NCBI GenBank assembly: GCA_021736135.1
Contig: JAIPGO010000001.1
Coordinates: 1 to 64,000 of the forward strand
Direction of reading: 5' to 3'
DNA length: 64,000 nucleotides
From: Candidatus Cloacimonadota bacterium
GTDB taxonomy: Bacteria > Cloacimonadota > Cloacimonadia > Cloacimonadales > TCS61
This document shows positions 1 to 9,868 of this stretch, in pieces. The translations under genes were made by a program, and so were the position numbers. The notes beneath the pieces were generated by a model that saw only the letters and a program-made list of their open reading frames with translations, did not search any database and had not been told where the DNA came from. Position 1 is the first letter of the stretch. The number at the start of each line of letters is the position of its first letter.

Positions 1-135
1 ACGGCTTACTTACTGATTCAAAGAGCTTTGACCAATCCATTACTGGAAGTAGCCATCTTTTTCACTTCCGGTCGAACAGAAAATTAACCGGATTGGACTT
101 TCACCAACTGGATGCACACCACCTCGTGACGCACC

Positions 136-225
136 GAATCCACACGAATTCACACGAATAATACTAAAACCCAATAGCAATAGACAATCACTCTTCTTCT
201 TACATTCATCCGTGCTGTCCGTGCC
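136..225. repeat. 90-bp direct repeat copy 1 (identical to 391-480)
   Basis: gaatccacacgaattcacacgaataatactaaaacccaatagc...tgtccgtgcc read identically at 136-225 and 391-480. Confidence 0.95.
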
Positions 226-329
226 GTCCGTGGTTGATGATCTTCAATTTCTTTTAAACCACGAATACACTGACCACACGGAAAAAAGAAAAAGGGTAAA
301 TAACTACTCCACTTCTAAAATATCCCCTC

Positions 330-416
330 TTATTCGTGAAGATTCGTGTTATTCGTGGTAGTAAAAAATCTTAATCCGTATTTCTACCACGAATCCACAC
401 GAATTCACACGAATAA
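330..416. repeat. Imperfect inverted repeat of 'attcgtg/cacgaat' words
   Basis: ttattcgtgaagattcgtgttattcgtggta (330-360) is largely complementary to taccacgaatccacacgaattcacacgaataa (385-416). Confidence 0.8.
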
Positions 417-480
417 TACTAAAACCCAATAGCAATAGACAATCACTCTTCTTCTTACATTCATCCGTGCTGTCCGTGCC
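391..480. repeat. 90-bp direct repeat copy 2
   Basis: Same 90-nt string as 136-225. The downstream match is interrupted by a 28-nt insertion (481-508). Confidence 0.95.
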
Positions 481-1424
481 GAGGCGTAGTAAAACGAAGA
501 CTGGTGCCGTCCGTGGTTAAGAAACTCTTTAAAAAACTCCAGCCACACGATTTTTTTCAAGTCGATAACCCGCCAAGTGGACGTTCACCAGTGCGCAGCA
601 TGGGGAATGAACACGACTCAGTGAACAGTGAATGGTGAACCGGATTTCCGGACCGCCGAGACCGACTCGGCTCTTACAATTTCGAATCACCCACCTTCGT
701 TTAATGCTATGGCGTGGCAAGCGAGTTACGAATCACCAATCTCGCTGAACGAAGTGAAGTCAATTTCAACCACAGATTCACATGGGTTCTTTTTTCAATT
801 CACGACTCACAACTCACAACTCACGATTTACTTCTTCATACGTTCATTCTCATTTCTATCAATTCAATTTACGTAGCACTTTTTTTTGGTTTTCCCTGTA
901 AAATTCCCGTTTTTATTACTTTATCATCCTTTTTGGTAACCGTTTATGCCTTTTTTCTGTCCTTAAGGAGAGGATGCTATGGGAATGCTATGGGTTCTTA
1001 AAGGCAGCAAATTAATATTGCCATTTATCACCACTAATTAGAACATTTGTTATATTGTATTATTATCTATTCATAGTTCATTAATATGTGAAATAATAAT
1101 TTATTCTCATGATTGAATTATAATTTTCAATTTTGCATTACTTTTGTCCCATCTTCACATCTTCACATTTTCGTCTCACGTCTCACGTCTCACGTCTCAC
1201 TCCTGAACACAGTGAAGGTAAAACGCAGTGAATGTATCACCATTTTTTATTGACAGAATTTTGAGCTTTATTTTATTTTTGTTTTTGGTTGAACTGCTTA
1301 CTTATGAATGAGAGTTTATTCTGTTATTTGTATAGTTCAACGCAGGAGGAACTACAAAATGAAAGACTTTTATAATGGACAATGGATGATGGATAATTCA
1401 ATCAAGAGGAGCTGCGTAAGTACT

Positions 1425-1444
1425 TATATATATATATATATATA
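1425..1444. repeat. (TA)10 simple sequence repeat in the 5' leader of the first beta-helix gene
   Basis: Counted directly. The homologous leader at 9625-9636 has (TA)6. Confidence 0.9.
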
Positions 1445-1509
1445 GCTCATTAACAGTAAATAACTTTGATCGAAAAAGACTGTTTTGCTTTGGATACAAA
1501 TTCAAATTC

Positions 1510-1606
1510 GGCTGAGGTGACTGCTTCATTTAGTTGAAGCAGGCTGAAAAATGAATGCCCATTTACCATAAAAGCTACTTTGCCGACTTTCGCCAGCAAA
1601 GCAGCC
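1510..1606 (+). ncRNA. Candidate structured 5' leader RNA (three-way-junction-like), copy A
   Basis: GGCTG (1510-1514)/CAGCC (1602-1606) encloses CTGCTTCA...TGAAGCAG (1521-1542) and CTTTGC...GCAAAG (1578-1601). The same architecture and length occur at 9702-9798. Confidence 0.5.
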
Positions 1607-1676
1607 ACGTAAGCAATGTTACGTTAATCAAGTCCGGTATTATGTCAAGCCGGACGCATCTCAATGGAGAATTTTC

Positions 1677-4118
1677 ATGAAAAAAATAATACTTTTATAT
1701 TTGTTGGTGATTTTACCAATATTTCTTTCTGCGCAATGGTATGTTGACGGAACGGTTGGACAAACCGGAAACGGTAGTCAGCAATCACCCTTCAAAACCA
1801 TAGCAGAAGCTGTGGCAGTACTGCATGATGGAGATATAGTTCATGTTGCGCCTGCTACATATACCGAAACCGTCGATTTTGATGATCACTATTTTGATCT
1901 TATAGGTGATAATGTAAGCACAACTATCATTGATGGGGATGAATCTTCTGATGGAATCATAATTCCTGATGGAAATCCTGCAATTACTGGATTAAGTACT
2001 ATTAAATCTCTTACAGTAATGAATTGCTATACATCCCAACAAAGTGATGGTGCCGGGATCGCAATTAAGAACAGGAATGTAGTAATTGATGATTGCATAA
2101 TTCAGTATAATGAAAGTGACAGACATGGTGGTGGTATATTTTTTGCAGGTGATGATGACTATATTTTAACGATAACTAATTGCAAAATCAATAATAACAG
2201 CACTGATGATTGTGGCGGTGGCATCTATTTTTATGGATCAGGTTCAGATGAATTAGTCATTCAAGATTGCGATATTTACTCCAACACATGCGAGGAATTT
2301 GGTGGAGGAGTATTTGCCTCAGGTACATCTATAAATTTGATGACATTATCATTTGAAAATTCTGATATTTATGGTAACGTCAGTACAAGTAATGATCCAG
2401 ATACCAGTAAAGGTGGTGGCATTTATGCTGCATATCTTGATTATAGCACTCTCTCGTTCGAGAATCTTCTTGTTTATGAAAATTCTTCCTACGACCACGG
2501 TAGTGGCATTATTATATCAAACTCAGATGGTGTACAAAATGATCCACTGACTTTGAATAAACTAACTGTTGTTGATAATATATGTGATGACAATAATCCA
2601 GGAATATATTTCGAATCCTGCTCCCATACGTTAGTGACAAATTCAATCATCTGGAATGAAAGCGGAACTATTCAAGTATCCCAAAATAGTGTAGAGTACT
2701 GCTGTATTTATAATGATTATGCAGGAACAGGTAATCTGGACGATGACCCTGAGTTTGTAAATGCTGCCAGTGATGATTATAGCATAGAAGATTATAGCCC
2801 CTGTATTGATATGGGTGATCCTGACTCAGATTATGATGATTCGGATGATTCCAGAGCAGATATGGGTTATGAATATGTTGATCAGGATAAATTTACTTAT
2901 GTTGGTGAAGTAGGACCAACCGTTAAACTCTGGAAATGGCTGAGTTATCCCCGGTTACCTGTTGCTGATGGTACGAATAATGGAGATGAGGTTAGTTCCT
3001 CTCTTTTAAGACATCATTGGAATCCGATGCCTACCCAATGTGGCTGGTATTATGAAGAAGATGATCCAAATTATCCTATTCTTTTGGGAGATTATGATGA
3101 CCCAGAATGGGATTGGTTTCCTCCAACTCCACCAACATTCAATAGTACGAAAGGTTATAAAGTCTATCGGAAAGGTGGATCTGTCAGCAATCATTTTAGT
3201 CCTGGTTTGAAATGTTTGGATGGACAAGATATCACTATCTCAACCGGGGAGAACTGGATAGGTTATTTTCTGGAAGATAGCCAGCAGCCTTCCGATGCTT
3301 TTCCGTCTGCAGTTCTTGATGATCTTAATTGGGTTCAAGGGCAGAGTTGGACATGGGCAAGAGATGGTCATGGAAACTGGCTTACTGATACTTATACCAT
3401 AAATTACGGAGACTGCATAATAGTAAGTGCAACCGCAGGTCACACTTTTGACTGGGAAACTCCCAGTCGTTCGGAACCGGTTATCAGACCGGAACCAGAG
3501 CATTATGCTTACCTGGAAGAGATCGATTATCAGCCCATTTACGTTGATTTTGGTGAGAATGAGCTTCCCTTGGAAGTAGCAGTTTACGTGGATGATATAT
3601 GCCGGGGAGCGGAAGTAGTTGATGGTCAGGTAACGCAAATATGTGCATATATTTTGGAATGTGATCCCGGTTTACAGGTAGAATTCGAATTCTATTATGA
3701 TAACCGTCAGATTGGCGACAGGATCAGGAATTATGATATTGAAACAGCATTCGGAGTGGAAAGTAATAGTAATCTGGAAACTGGCAGACCTGGAGATATT
3801 TATTTTGTTTCGTTCAGGGATCTTGATTTTGAAGTACTGGAACCACCAGTTGCGCTTCATTGCTATCCAAATCCTTTCAATCCTGAATTGACAATCTCAT
3901 TCAATATAGACGAAACTCAAGCAGTCAAACTGGAAATCTATAACAGTAAGGGGCAAAAAGTGAAGACTATGGTCAATGAACTGTTCCGTCCAGCAGATTA
4001 TTCGCTTGTTTGGAATGGAACCGATGATAATAATCGCTCCGTTAGCAGTGGAGTGTATTTCATTAAGCTGCAGGTGGGTGATGAAGTGGTTAGCGACAAA
4101 GTAATATTGATGAAATAA
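1677..4118 (+). CDS. Secreted right-handed parallel beta-helix protein with C-terminal T9SS-type sorting/FlgD-like domain
   Basis: Signal peptide MKKIILLYLLVILPIFLSAQ, repeated 'GGGIYF..NS.I' rungs, C-terminal YPNPFNPELTISFN...SSGVYFIKLQVG. Confidence 0.9.
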   Translation: MKKIILLYLLVILPIFLSAQWYVDGTVGQTGNGSQQSPFKTIAEAVAVLHDGDIVHVAPATYTETVDFDDHYFDLIGDNVSTTIIDGDESSDGIIIPDGNPAITGLSTIKSLTVMNCYTSQQSDGAGIAIKNRNVVIDDCIIQYNESDRHGGGIFFAGDDDYILTITNCKINNNSTDDCGGGIYFYGSGSDELVIQDCDIYSNTCEEFGGGVFASGTSINLMTLSFENSDIYGNVSTSNDPDTSKGGGIYAAYLDYSTLSFENLLVYENSSYDHGSGIIISNSDGVQNDPLTLNKLTVVDNICDDNNPGIYFESCSHTLVTNSIIWNESGTIQVSQNSVEYCCIYNDYAGTGNLDDDPEFVNAASDDYSIEDYSPCIDMGDPDSDYDDSDDSRADMGYEYVDQDKFTYVGEVGPTVKLWKWLSYPRLPVADGTNNGDEVSSSLLRHHWNPMPTQCGWYYEEDDPNYPILLGDYDDPEWDWFPPTPPTFNSTKGYKVYRKGGSVSNHFSPGLKCLDGQDITISTGENWIGYFLEDSQQPSDAFPSAVLDDLNWVQGQSWTWARDGHGNWLTDTYTINYGDCIIVSATAGHTFDWETPSRSEPVIRPEPEHYAYLEEIDYQPIYVDFGENELPLEVAVYVDDICRGAEVVDGQVTQICAYILECDPGLQVEFEFYYDNRQIGDRIRNYDIETAFGVESNSNLETGRPGDIYFVSFRDLDFEVLEPPVALHCYPNPFNPELTISFNIDETQAVKLEIYNSKGQKVKTMVNELFRPADYSLVWNGTDDNNRSVSSGVYFIKLQVGDEVVSDKVILMK

Positions 4119-4145
4119 CGTGATTCGAAACTCGAAACTCGACTA

Positions 4146-4173
4146 TCCTAGCGTCCCGCAAGGGGCGTCAGGA
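4146..4173 (+). other. Hairpin with GCAA tetraloop in the intergenic leader (second copy near 6599)
   Basis: tcctagcgtcccgcaaggggcgtcagga. The second copy (tcctggcgtcccgcaaggggcgtcagga) replaces the A-C mismatch with a G-C pair. Confidence 0.55.
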
Positions 4174-4250
4174 TTCTATAAAATACTGCCTCCTTCGCGT
4201 GAAGCCATCCCAAGGGCTGGTAAACTTTGGAGGATCTTCGAGAGGTTGAT

Positions 4251-6563
4251 ATGAAAAAAGTTGTCATCTTACTTTTTGTACTGATATTTATGAGTTTGCT
4301 GAAGGGGATCACTATTGAAGTGAATATTGATGGAACTGGAGATTATCTGACAATCCAGGAAGGTATTGATGCAAGTTCTGATGGAGATGTTGTGCTGGTA
4401 TATCCTGGGAGATATTTTGAGCACATAAATTATAATGGCAAGACAATCACGGTGGCCAGTTTGAATCTTACTACTGGAGATGAACATTATATTGATGAAA
4501 CAGTTATTGATGGCAGTGATAACGGTAGTTGCGTACGCGTAGATTCAGAAGAGGGGGAGTTAACAACTTTGCATGGTTTGACTTTGACTAATGGCGCTGG
4601 TGATCTTACTCTTCCAAGCATGAGGAAAGGAGGAGGAATATTATTGAGGAATTCCTCAAATTTACGAGTAATAAACTGCCTGATAACTAGGAACCGGGCT
4701 TCAGGTGGTGGCGGGATATTTACATCCCTTAGCAGCATATATCTGGAAGGGACTACTATCAGTTATAACAGGAGTTCACGTTTTTACAGTGGAGGATTAT
4801 GTACAAGTCATATGCAAGATGTTATATTTAGTGAGACCAACCGATGTAACATATATAATAATTATGGTCATTATGCAAATGATGTCTGTAATAGTGGGGG
4901 TGCAGGGAATTATACTGTTATAGTTGATACATTTACAGTATTAGAACCTGATCAATATTATCTGATGGGATTCAATAATGATACATCGTTTGAAATTTTT
5001 GAAATGGAATATGATATTTTAAATGGATATGTTGAAGAAATGGAATGTGACCTTTACGTAGCTCCTCATGGAGATAACACTAATAGCGGAATAAGCCCTG
5101 ATGAACCAATGCAGTCAATCACGGAAGCCCTGATCAGGGTACAGGCAGATGAGAATAATCCCCACACAATTCATCTGGCTCCGGGATTATACAGCTCCTG
5201 GGATAACGAACAAATATTACCTTTACACATGAAATCATTCGTTTCCCTGGAAGGAGCAGGGATGTATGAGACAATTATTGATGGAGAAGATTACTATAAT
5301 ATGCTCTTTGATCTAATCAGCCAATATGGCTATACAGTTAGTAATTTAAGTTTTGAAAATTCATACAGTCCCGTTGAAGTGGAACCCTATTCTAAACAAT
5401 ACAGTTGCTGTTTTTCGAGAATTAATGAAAATCTGGAATACTTTTTAATCGAGAATGTGAGATTTGCCTATTGCGGTGATGGATTTGATCCGGGATTTGA
5501 TAACTACTATTTGATCTGTAGTGATAGAGGGATAAACATAAATAATGTGATTTTCGAAAATAATGAATCGAGAATATGCGGATTTAAATTATATGGAAGC
5601 CCTTATGGTGATCCACAAACAACAAACATAACAAATACCATAATAAGAAATAATGACAATTTCAGTGGTTTGGTTTATTTTGGAAATGAAAATGAAAATA
5701 ATCGGTTAAATATCATTGATCTGGAATTTACCGGAAATCATTTCGACTATCCTAATGCGACACCTGGAGCAACTTATTGCCAGGGAATGAAATTTTATGG
5801 ACCTAGCCAGATAAATATAATTAACAGTACTTTTTCAGATAATACCCTGGCTCAGGATAATGGAACTATTTTAGATTTCCAATTTTCTATGAATATCAAT
5901 ATGTTTAATACAATAATATCTGGTTATCCGTATTATGCAATTGAAAGAAGCTTAGGTGGTGATCCATCTCAGGAATTTATTCTTGATCACTGTCTGATCG
6001 AGGGAGGTATTGATGATATGCTTGGAGCAGGACTTCCCGGAATGGTATATGGAGAAGTACTTACGCATCTTCCCTTTTATGATTATGAAGGAGAATATCC
6101 CTATTATTTAGCATATAATTCCCCCTGCATTGGAGCGGGAACATTAGACCTGCCTGATGAAATTGAATTACCGGATTATGATTTTATGGGTAATCCGCGT
6201 ATAGTTGGCAATAGCATTGATATGGGGGCTTATGAATGGGATGGCTGGGGTATGCCTGATAATGAAGATGAGATAGTAAATGAAAATGGAAAATTGAAAA
6301 TGGAAAATTATCCAAATCCATTTAATCCGGAATTGACAGTCTCATTCAATATCGACGAAACTCAAGCAGTCAAACTGGAAATCTATAACAGTAAGGGTCA
6401 AAAAGTGAAGACTATGGTTAACGAACTGTTCCGTCCAGCAGATTATTCGCTGGTTTGGAATGGAAATGATGATAATAATCATTCAGTAAGCAGTGGAGTG
6501 TATTTCATCAGGCTGCAGGTTGGTGATGAAGTAGTTAGCGACAAAGTAGTTTTAATGAAATAA
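4251..6563 (+). CDS. Secreted DUF1565-like parallel beta-helix protein with T9SS-type C-terminal domain
   Basis: The tracked ORF starts at TTG 4227. ATG 4251 (MKKVVILLFVLIFMSLLKG) follows gagaggtt and gives a clean signal peptide. C-terminus is NYPNPFNPELTVSFN. Confidence 0.88.
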   Translation: MKKVVILLFVLIFMSLLKGITIEVNIDGTGDYLTIQEGIDASSDGDVVLVYPGRYFEHINYNGKTITVASLNLTTGDEHYIDETVIDGSDNGSCVRVDSEEGELTTLHGLTLTNGAGDLTLPSMRKGGGILLRNSSNLRVINCLITRNRASGGGGIFTSLSSIYLEGTTISYNRSSRFYSGGLCTSHMQDVIFSETNRCNIYNNYGHYANDVCNSGGAGNYTVIVDTFTVLEPDQYYLMGFNNDTSFEIFEMEYDILNGYVEEMECDLYVAPHGDNTNSGISPDEPMQSITEALIRVQADENNPHTIHLAPGLYSSWDNEQILPLHMKSFVSLEGAGMYETIIDGEDYYNMLFDLISQYGYTVSNLSFENSYSPVEVEPYSKQYSCCFSRINENLEYFLIENVRFAYCGDGFDPGFDNYYLICSDRGININNVIFENNESRICGFKLYGSPYGDPQTTNITNTIIRNNDNFSGLVYFGNENENNRLNIIDLEFTGNHFDYPNATPGATYCQGMKFYGPSQINIINSTFSDNTLAQDNGTILDFQFSMNINMFNTIISGYPYYAIERSLGGDPSQEFILDHCLIEGGIDDMLGAGLPGMVYGEVLTHLPFYDYEGEYPYYLAYNSPCIGAGTLDLPDEIELPDYDFMGNPRIVGNSIDMGAYEWDGWGMPDNEDEIVNENGKLKMENYPNPFNPELTVSFNIDETQAVKLEIYNSKGQKVKTMVNELFRPADYSLVWNGNDDNNHSVSSGVYFIRLQVGDEVVSDKVVLMK

Positions 6564-6703
6564 CGTGATTCGAAACTCATAACTCGAGACTCGACTATCC
6601 TGGCGTCCCGCAAGGGGCGTCAGGATTCTATAAAATACTGTCCTCCTTCGCGTGAAGCCATCCCAAGGGCTGGTAAACTTTGGAGGATCTTCGAGAGGTT
6701 AAT

Positions 6704-9031
6704 ATGAAAAAAGTTGTCATCTTACTTTTTGTACTGATATTTATGAGTTTGCTGAAGGGGATCACTATTGAAGTGAATATTGATGGAACGGGGGATTATA
6801 TCACAATCCAGGCAGGTATCAATGCCAGTTCTGATGGTGATATTGTGCTTGTTTATCCGGGCAGGTATTATGAACATATCAATTATAATGGTAAGACAAT
6901 CACCGTTGGCAGTTTAAATCTGACTACTGGTGAGGAGCATTACATCCGAGAAACAATCATAGATGGAAGCGATAATGGTAGTTGTGTACGATTAGAATCG
7001 GAAGAAGGGGCAATGACTACTTTGCAGGGATTTACATTAACCAATGGAGCTGGTGACCTTATACATCCCGCCTTTCGGATGGGAGGAGGAATACTAATGC
7101 TTGAATCCTCACATTTAAGCGTTATAAATTGCCTGATAACCCACAATCGAGCTTCAGGGGGAGGGGGGATTCTGGCTTCAACAGGCAGCCTGTATCTGGA
7201 AGGGACGACAATTAATTATAATCGAAGTTCATATTTATACAGTGGGGGATTATCTACGATAAATATGCAGGTTGTTTTTAGTGAGGAAACCCGATGCAAT
7301 ATATATAACAATTACGGTCATTATGCTAATGATGTTTGCAATAGTGGGGGTGCAAGGGATTATACTGTTATTGTCGATACCTTTACCGTATTAGAACCGG
7401 ATCAATATTATCTGATGGGATTCAATAATGCTACGTCGTTTGAAATTTTTGACATGGAATATGATATTTTGAATGGATATGTGGATGCAGCTGAGTATGA
7501 CATTTACGTTGATCCTCTTGGAAATAACTCTAATAGTGGGATAAGTCCTGATGTACCTATGCAGTCAATCACGGAAGCCCTGATCAGGATACAGGCAGAT
7601 GAGAATAATCCCCTTACTGTTCATCTGGCTCCCGGATTATACAGCCCTTCGGATAACGGGCAAATATTACCGTTACACATGAAATCCTTCGTTTCACTGG
7701 AAGGAGCTGGAATGTATGATACCATTATTGATGGAGAAGATTATTATAATATACTTTATGATAAGATAAGTCGAAATGGATATGCTATAAGAAATCTGAG
7801 TTTTGAAAATTTTTTTAGTCCACGTGAAGTGGAACCTTATTCTGATCAATACAGTTGTTATTTTTCAAGTGCAAATGAAAATCTTGAATATCTCTTAATT
7901 GATGATGTAAGATTTGCCTTTTGTGGTGATGGCTCTGACCCAGGATTTTACAATTACTACTTAGTTAGGAGTACAAGAGGGTTAGATTTGAGTAATGTGA
8001 TTTTTGAAGATAATGAGTCGAGAATTTGTGGACTTAAGTTATATGGATATCCTAATGGAGGTTCCCACACCATAAACATCACTAATACTATTATGAGAAA
8101 TAATGACAATTTCTTTGGACTGGTTTATTTTGGTAATGAGAATGCAAATAATCAGCTGAATATAATTGATTTGGAATTTACAAGAAATCATTTTGACTAT
8201 CCCAATTCAACTCCGGGAGCAACTTATTGCCAAGGGATGAAATTTTATGGACCTAGTCAGATAAATATAATTAACAGTACTTTTTCAGACAATACTTTGG
8301 CTCAGGATAATGGAACTATTTTAGATTTCCAATTTTCTATGAATATCAATATGTTTAATACAATAATATCAGGTTATCCGTATAATGCAATTGAAAGATG
8401 CTTAGGTGGTGATCCATCTCAGGAATTTATTCTTGATCACTGTCTGATCGAGGGAGGTATTGATGATGTGCTTGGAGCAGGACTTCCCGGAATGGTATAT
8501 GGAGAAGTACTTACGCATCTTCCCTTTTATGATTATGAAGGAGAATATCCCTATTATTTAGCATATAATTCCCCCTGCATTGGTGCCGGAACATTAGAAC
8601 TGCCTGATGAAATTGAATTACCGGATTATGATTTTATGGGTAATCCGCGTATAGTGGGAACAAACATTGATATTGGCGCATACGAATGGAATGGCTGGGG
8701 AACGCCAAACGATTATGATGAAATAATGCAGAAATCGATGGATATAATGGTGTTTCCGAATCCGATAATTCCTGGTAAAATGCGGGATGGGAAAGCGAGG
8801 ATCGAATGGCGGGGAGAAGATGTTACTGGAGAGGTTAGTTTTGAGATTTTTAATGTGAAGGGGCAGCGCTTACGCGAATTGAAAATTGATAATGGAAAAT
8901 TGAAAATTAATACAGCGTATTGGGATATGACAGATAATAAAGGTCACATAGTGAGTTCGGGTGTATATTTTTTGCGGATGAAAGCAGAGGGGGAGTATAA
9001 GGCACAGCGGAAAGTAGTACTTTGTAATTAA
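6704..9031 (+). CDS. Paralogue of the 4251-6563 gene, with a divergent C-terminal sorting domain
   Basis: Near-identical N-terminus and 3'-central segment. C-terminus (VFPNPIIPGKMRDGKARIEW...SSGVYFLRMKAEGE) differs from its neighbour. ATG 6704 preferred over TTG 6680. Confidence 0.88.
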   Translation: MKKVVILLFVLIFMSLLKGITIEVNIDGTGDYITIQAGINASSDGDIVLVYPGRYYEHINYNGKTITVGSLNLTTGEEHYIRETIIDGSDNGSCVRLESEEGAMTTLQGFTLTNGAGDLIHPAFRMGGGILMLESSHLSVINCLITHNRASGGGGILASTGSLYLEGTTINYNRSSYLYSGGLSTINMQVVFSEETRCNIYNNYGHYANDVCNSGGARDYTVIVDTFTVLEPDQYYLMGFNNATSFEIFDMEYDILNGYVDAAEYDIYVDPLGNNSNSGISPDVPMQSITEALIRIQADENNPLTVHLAPGLYSPSDNGQILPLHMKSFVSLEGAGMYDTIIDGEDYYNILYDKISRNGYAIRNLSFENFFSPREVEPYSDQYSCYFSSANENLEYLLIDDVRFAFCGDGSDPGFYNYYLVRSTRGLDLSNVIFEDNESRICGLKLYGYPNGGSHTINITNTIMRNNDNFFGLVYFGNENANNQLNIIDLEFTRNHFDYPNSTPGATYCQGMKFYGPSQINIINSTFSDNTLAQDNGTILDFQFSMNINMFNTIISGYPYNAIERCLGGDPSQEFILDHCLIEGGIDDVLGAGLPGMVYGEVLTHLPFYDYEGEYPYYLAYNSPCIGAGTLELPDEIELPDYDFMGNPRIVGTNIDIGAYEWNGWGTPNDYDEIMQKSMDIMVFPNPIIPGKMRDGKARIEWRGEDVTGEVSFEIFNVKGQRLRELKIDNGKLKINTAYWDMTDNKGHIVSSGVYFLRMKAEGEYKAQRKVVLCN

Positions 9032-9329
9032 AAAATTGAATAAGAAATTTTTAAACCGCGGATTAAGATGATTACACGGATAAAATTCTATATTCTATTA
9101 TTAAATTGAGTTATAATTTTACATTTTACATTTTCAATTTTACATTACTTTTGTCACATCTTCACATCTTCACATTTTCGTCTCACGATTCACTTCTCAC
9201 GTTTCACTCCTGAACGTAGAGAAGGTTCATTTCTCATCCTCACATCTTCGCATCTTCGGTATTCGATATGAAGTGCATTGAGCATGTTAATGCATGCGAT
9301 GACAGCCGCAATAGGGGGGAAAATTAATT

Positions 9330-9349
9330 GGGCGAATGATGATTCGCCC
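9330..9349. repeat. Perfect 8-bp stem hairpin GGGCGAAT-GATG-ATTCGCCC
   Basis: Read directly. A second hairpin, CAGGGATG...CATCCCTG, follows at 9361-9400. Confidence 0.8.
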
Positions 9350-9624
9350 CTACAGTTGACCAGGGATGGTTTGGAAACTTTCGTTCACAGGGCATCCCTG
9401 CCCTGATTTGTATTCTCACTATTCACCGTTCACCATTTTTTATTGACAGAATTATGAGCGTTATTTTATTTTATTTTTTGGTTGAATCGCTTACTTATGA
9501 ATTAGAGTTTATTCTGTTATTTGTATAGTTCAACGCAGGAGGAACTACATAATGAAAGACTTTTATAATGGAAAATGGACAATGGATGATGGATAATTCA
9601 ATCAAGAGGAGCTGCGTAAGTGCT

Positions 9625-9636
9625 TATATATATATA
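9625..9636. repeat. (TA)6 simple sequence repeat in the leader of the fourth beta-helix gene
   Basis: Counted directly; homologous to (TA)10 at 1425-1444. Confidence 0.9.
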
Positions 9637-9701
9637 GCTCATTAACAGTAAATAACTTTGATCGAAAAAAACTGTTTTGCTATGGATACAAATCCAAATT
9701 C

Positions 9702-9798
9702 GGCTGAGGTGACTGCTTCATTAAGTTGAAGCAGGCTGAAAAACGAATGCCCGTTTACCATAAAAGGCGCTTTGCCGACAATTGCCAGCAAAGCAGCC
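9702..9798 (+). ncRNA. Candidate structured 5' leader RNA, copy B
   Basis: GGCTG/CAGCC enclosing CTGCTTCA/TGAAGCAG and CTTTGC/GCAAAG; same 97-nt length as copy A. Confidence 0.5.
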
Positions 9799-9868
9799 AT
9801 ACAACACATTGACATGTTAATCCGATCCGGCTTGATGTCAAGTCGTACAAATATATTGGAGAATAATA

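Noticed and set aside
628-1001. Two short plus-strand ORFs (82 and 95 aa)
   Set aside because: They lie in repeat-rich DNA with low-complexity, word-derived translations (e.g. 'AERSEV') and no domain or signal support.
1510-1606. Known c-di-GMP (GEMM), TPP or cobalamin riboswitch in the leader
   Set aside because: I could not match the hallmark consensus segments of these classes, so only a generic structured leader is claimed.
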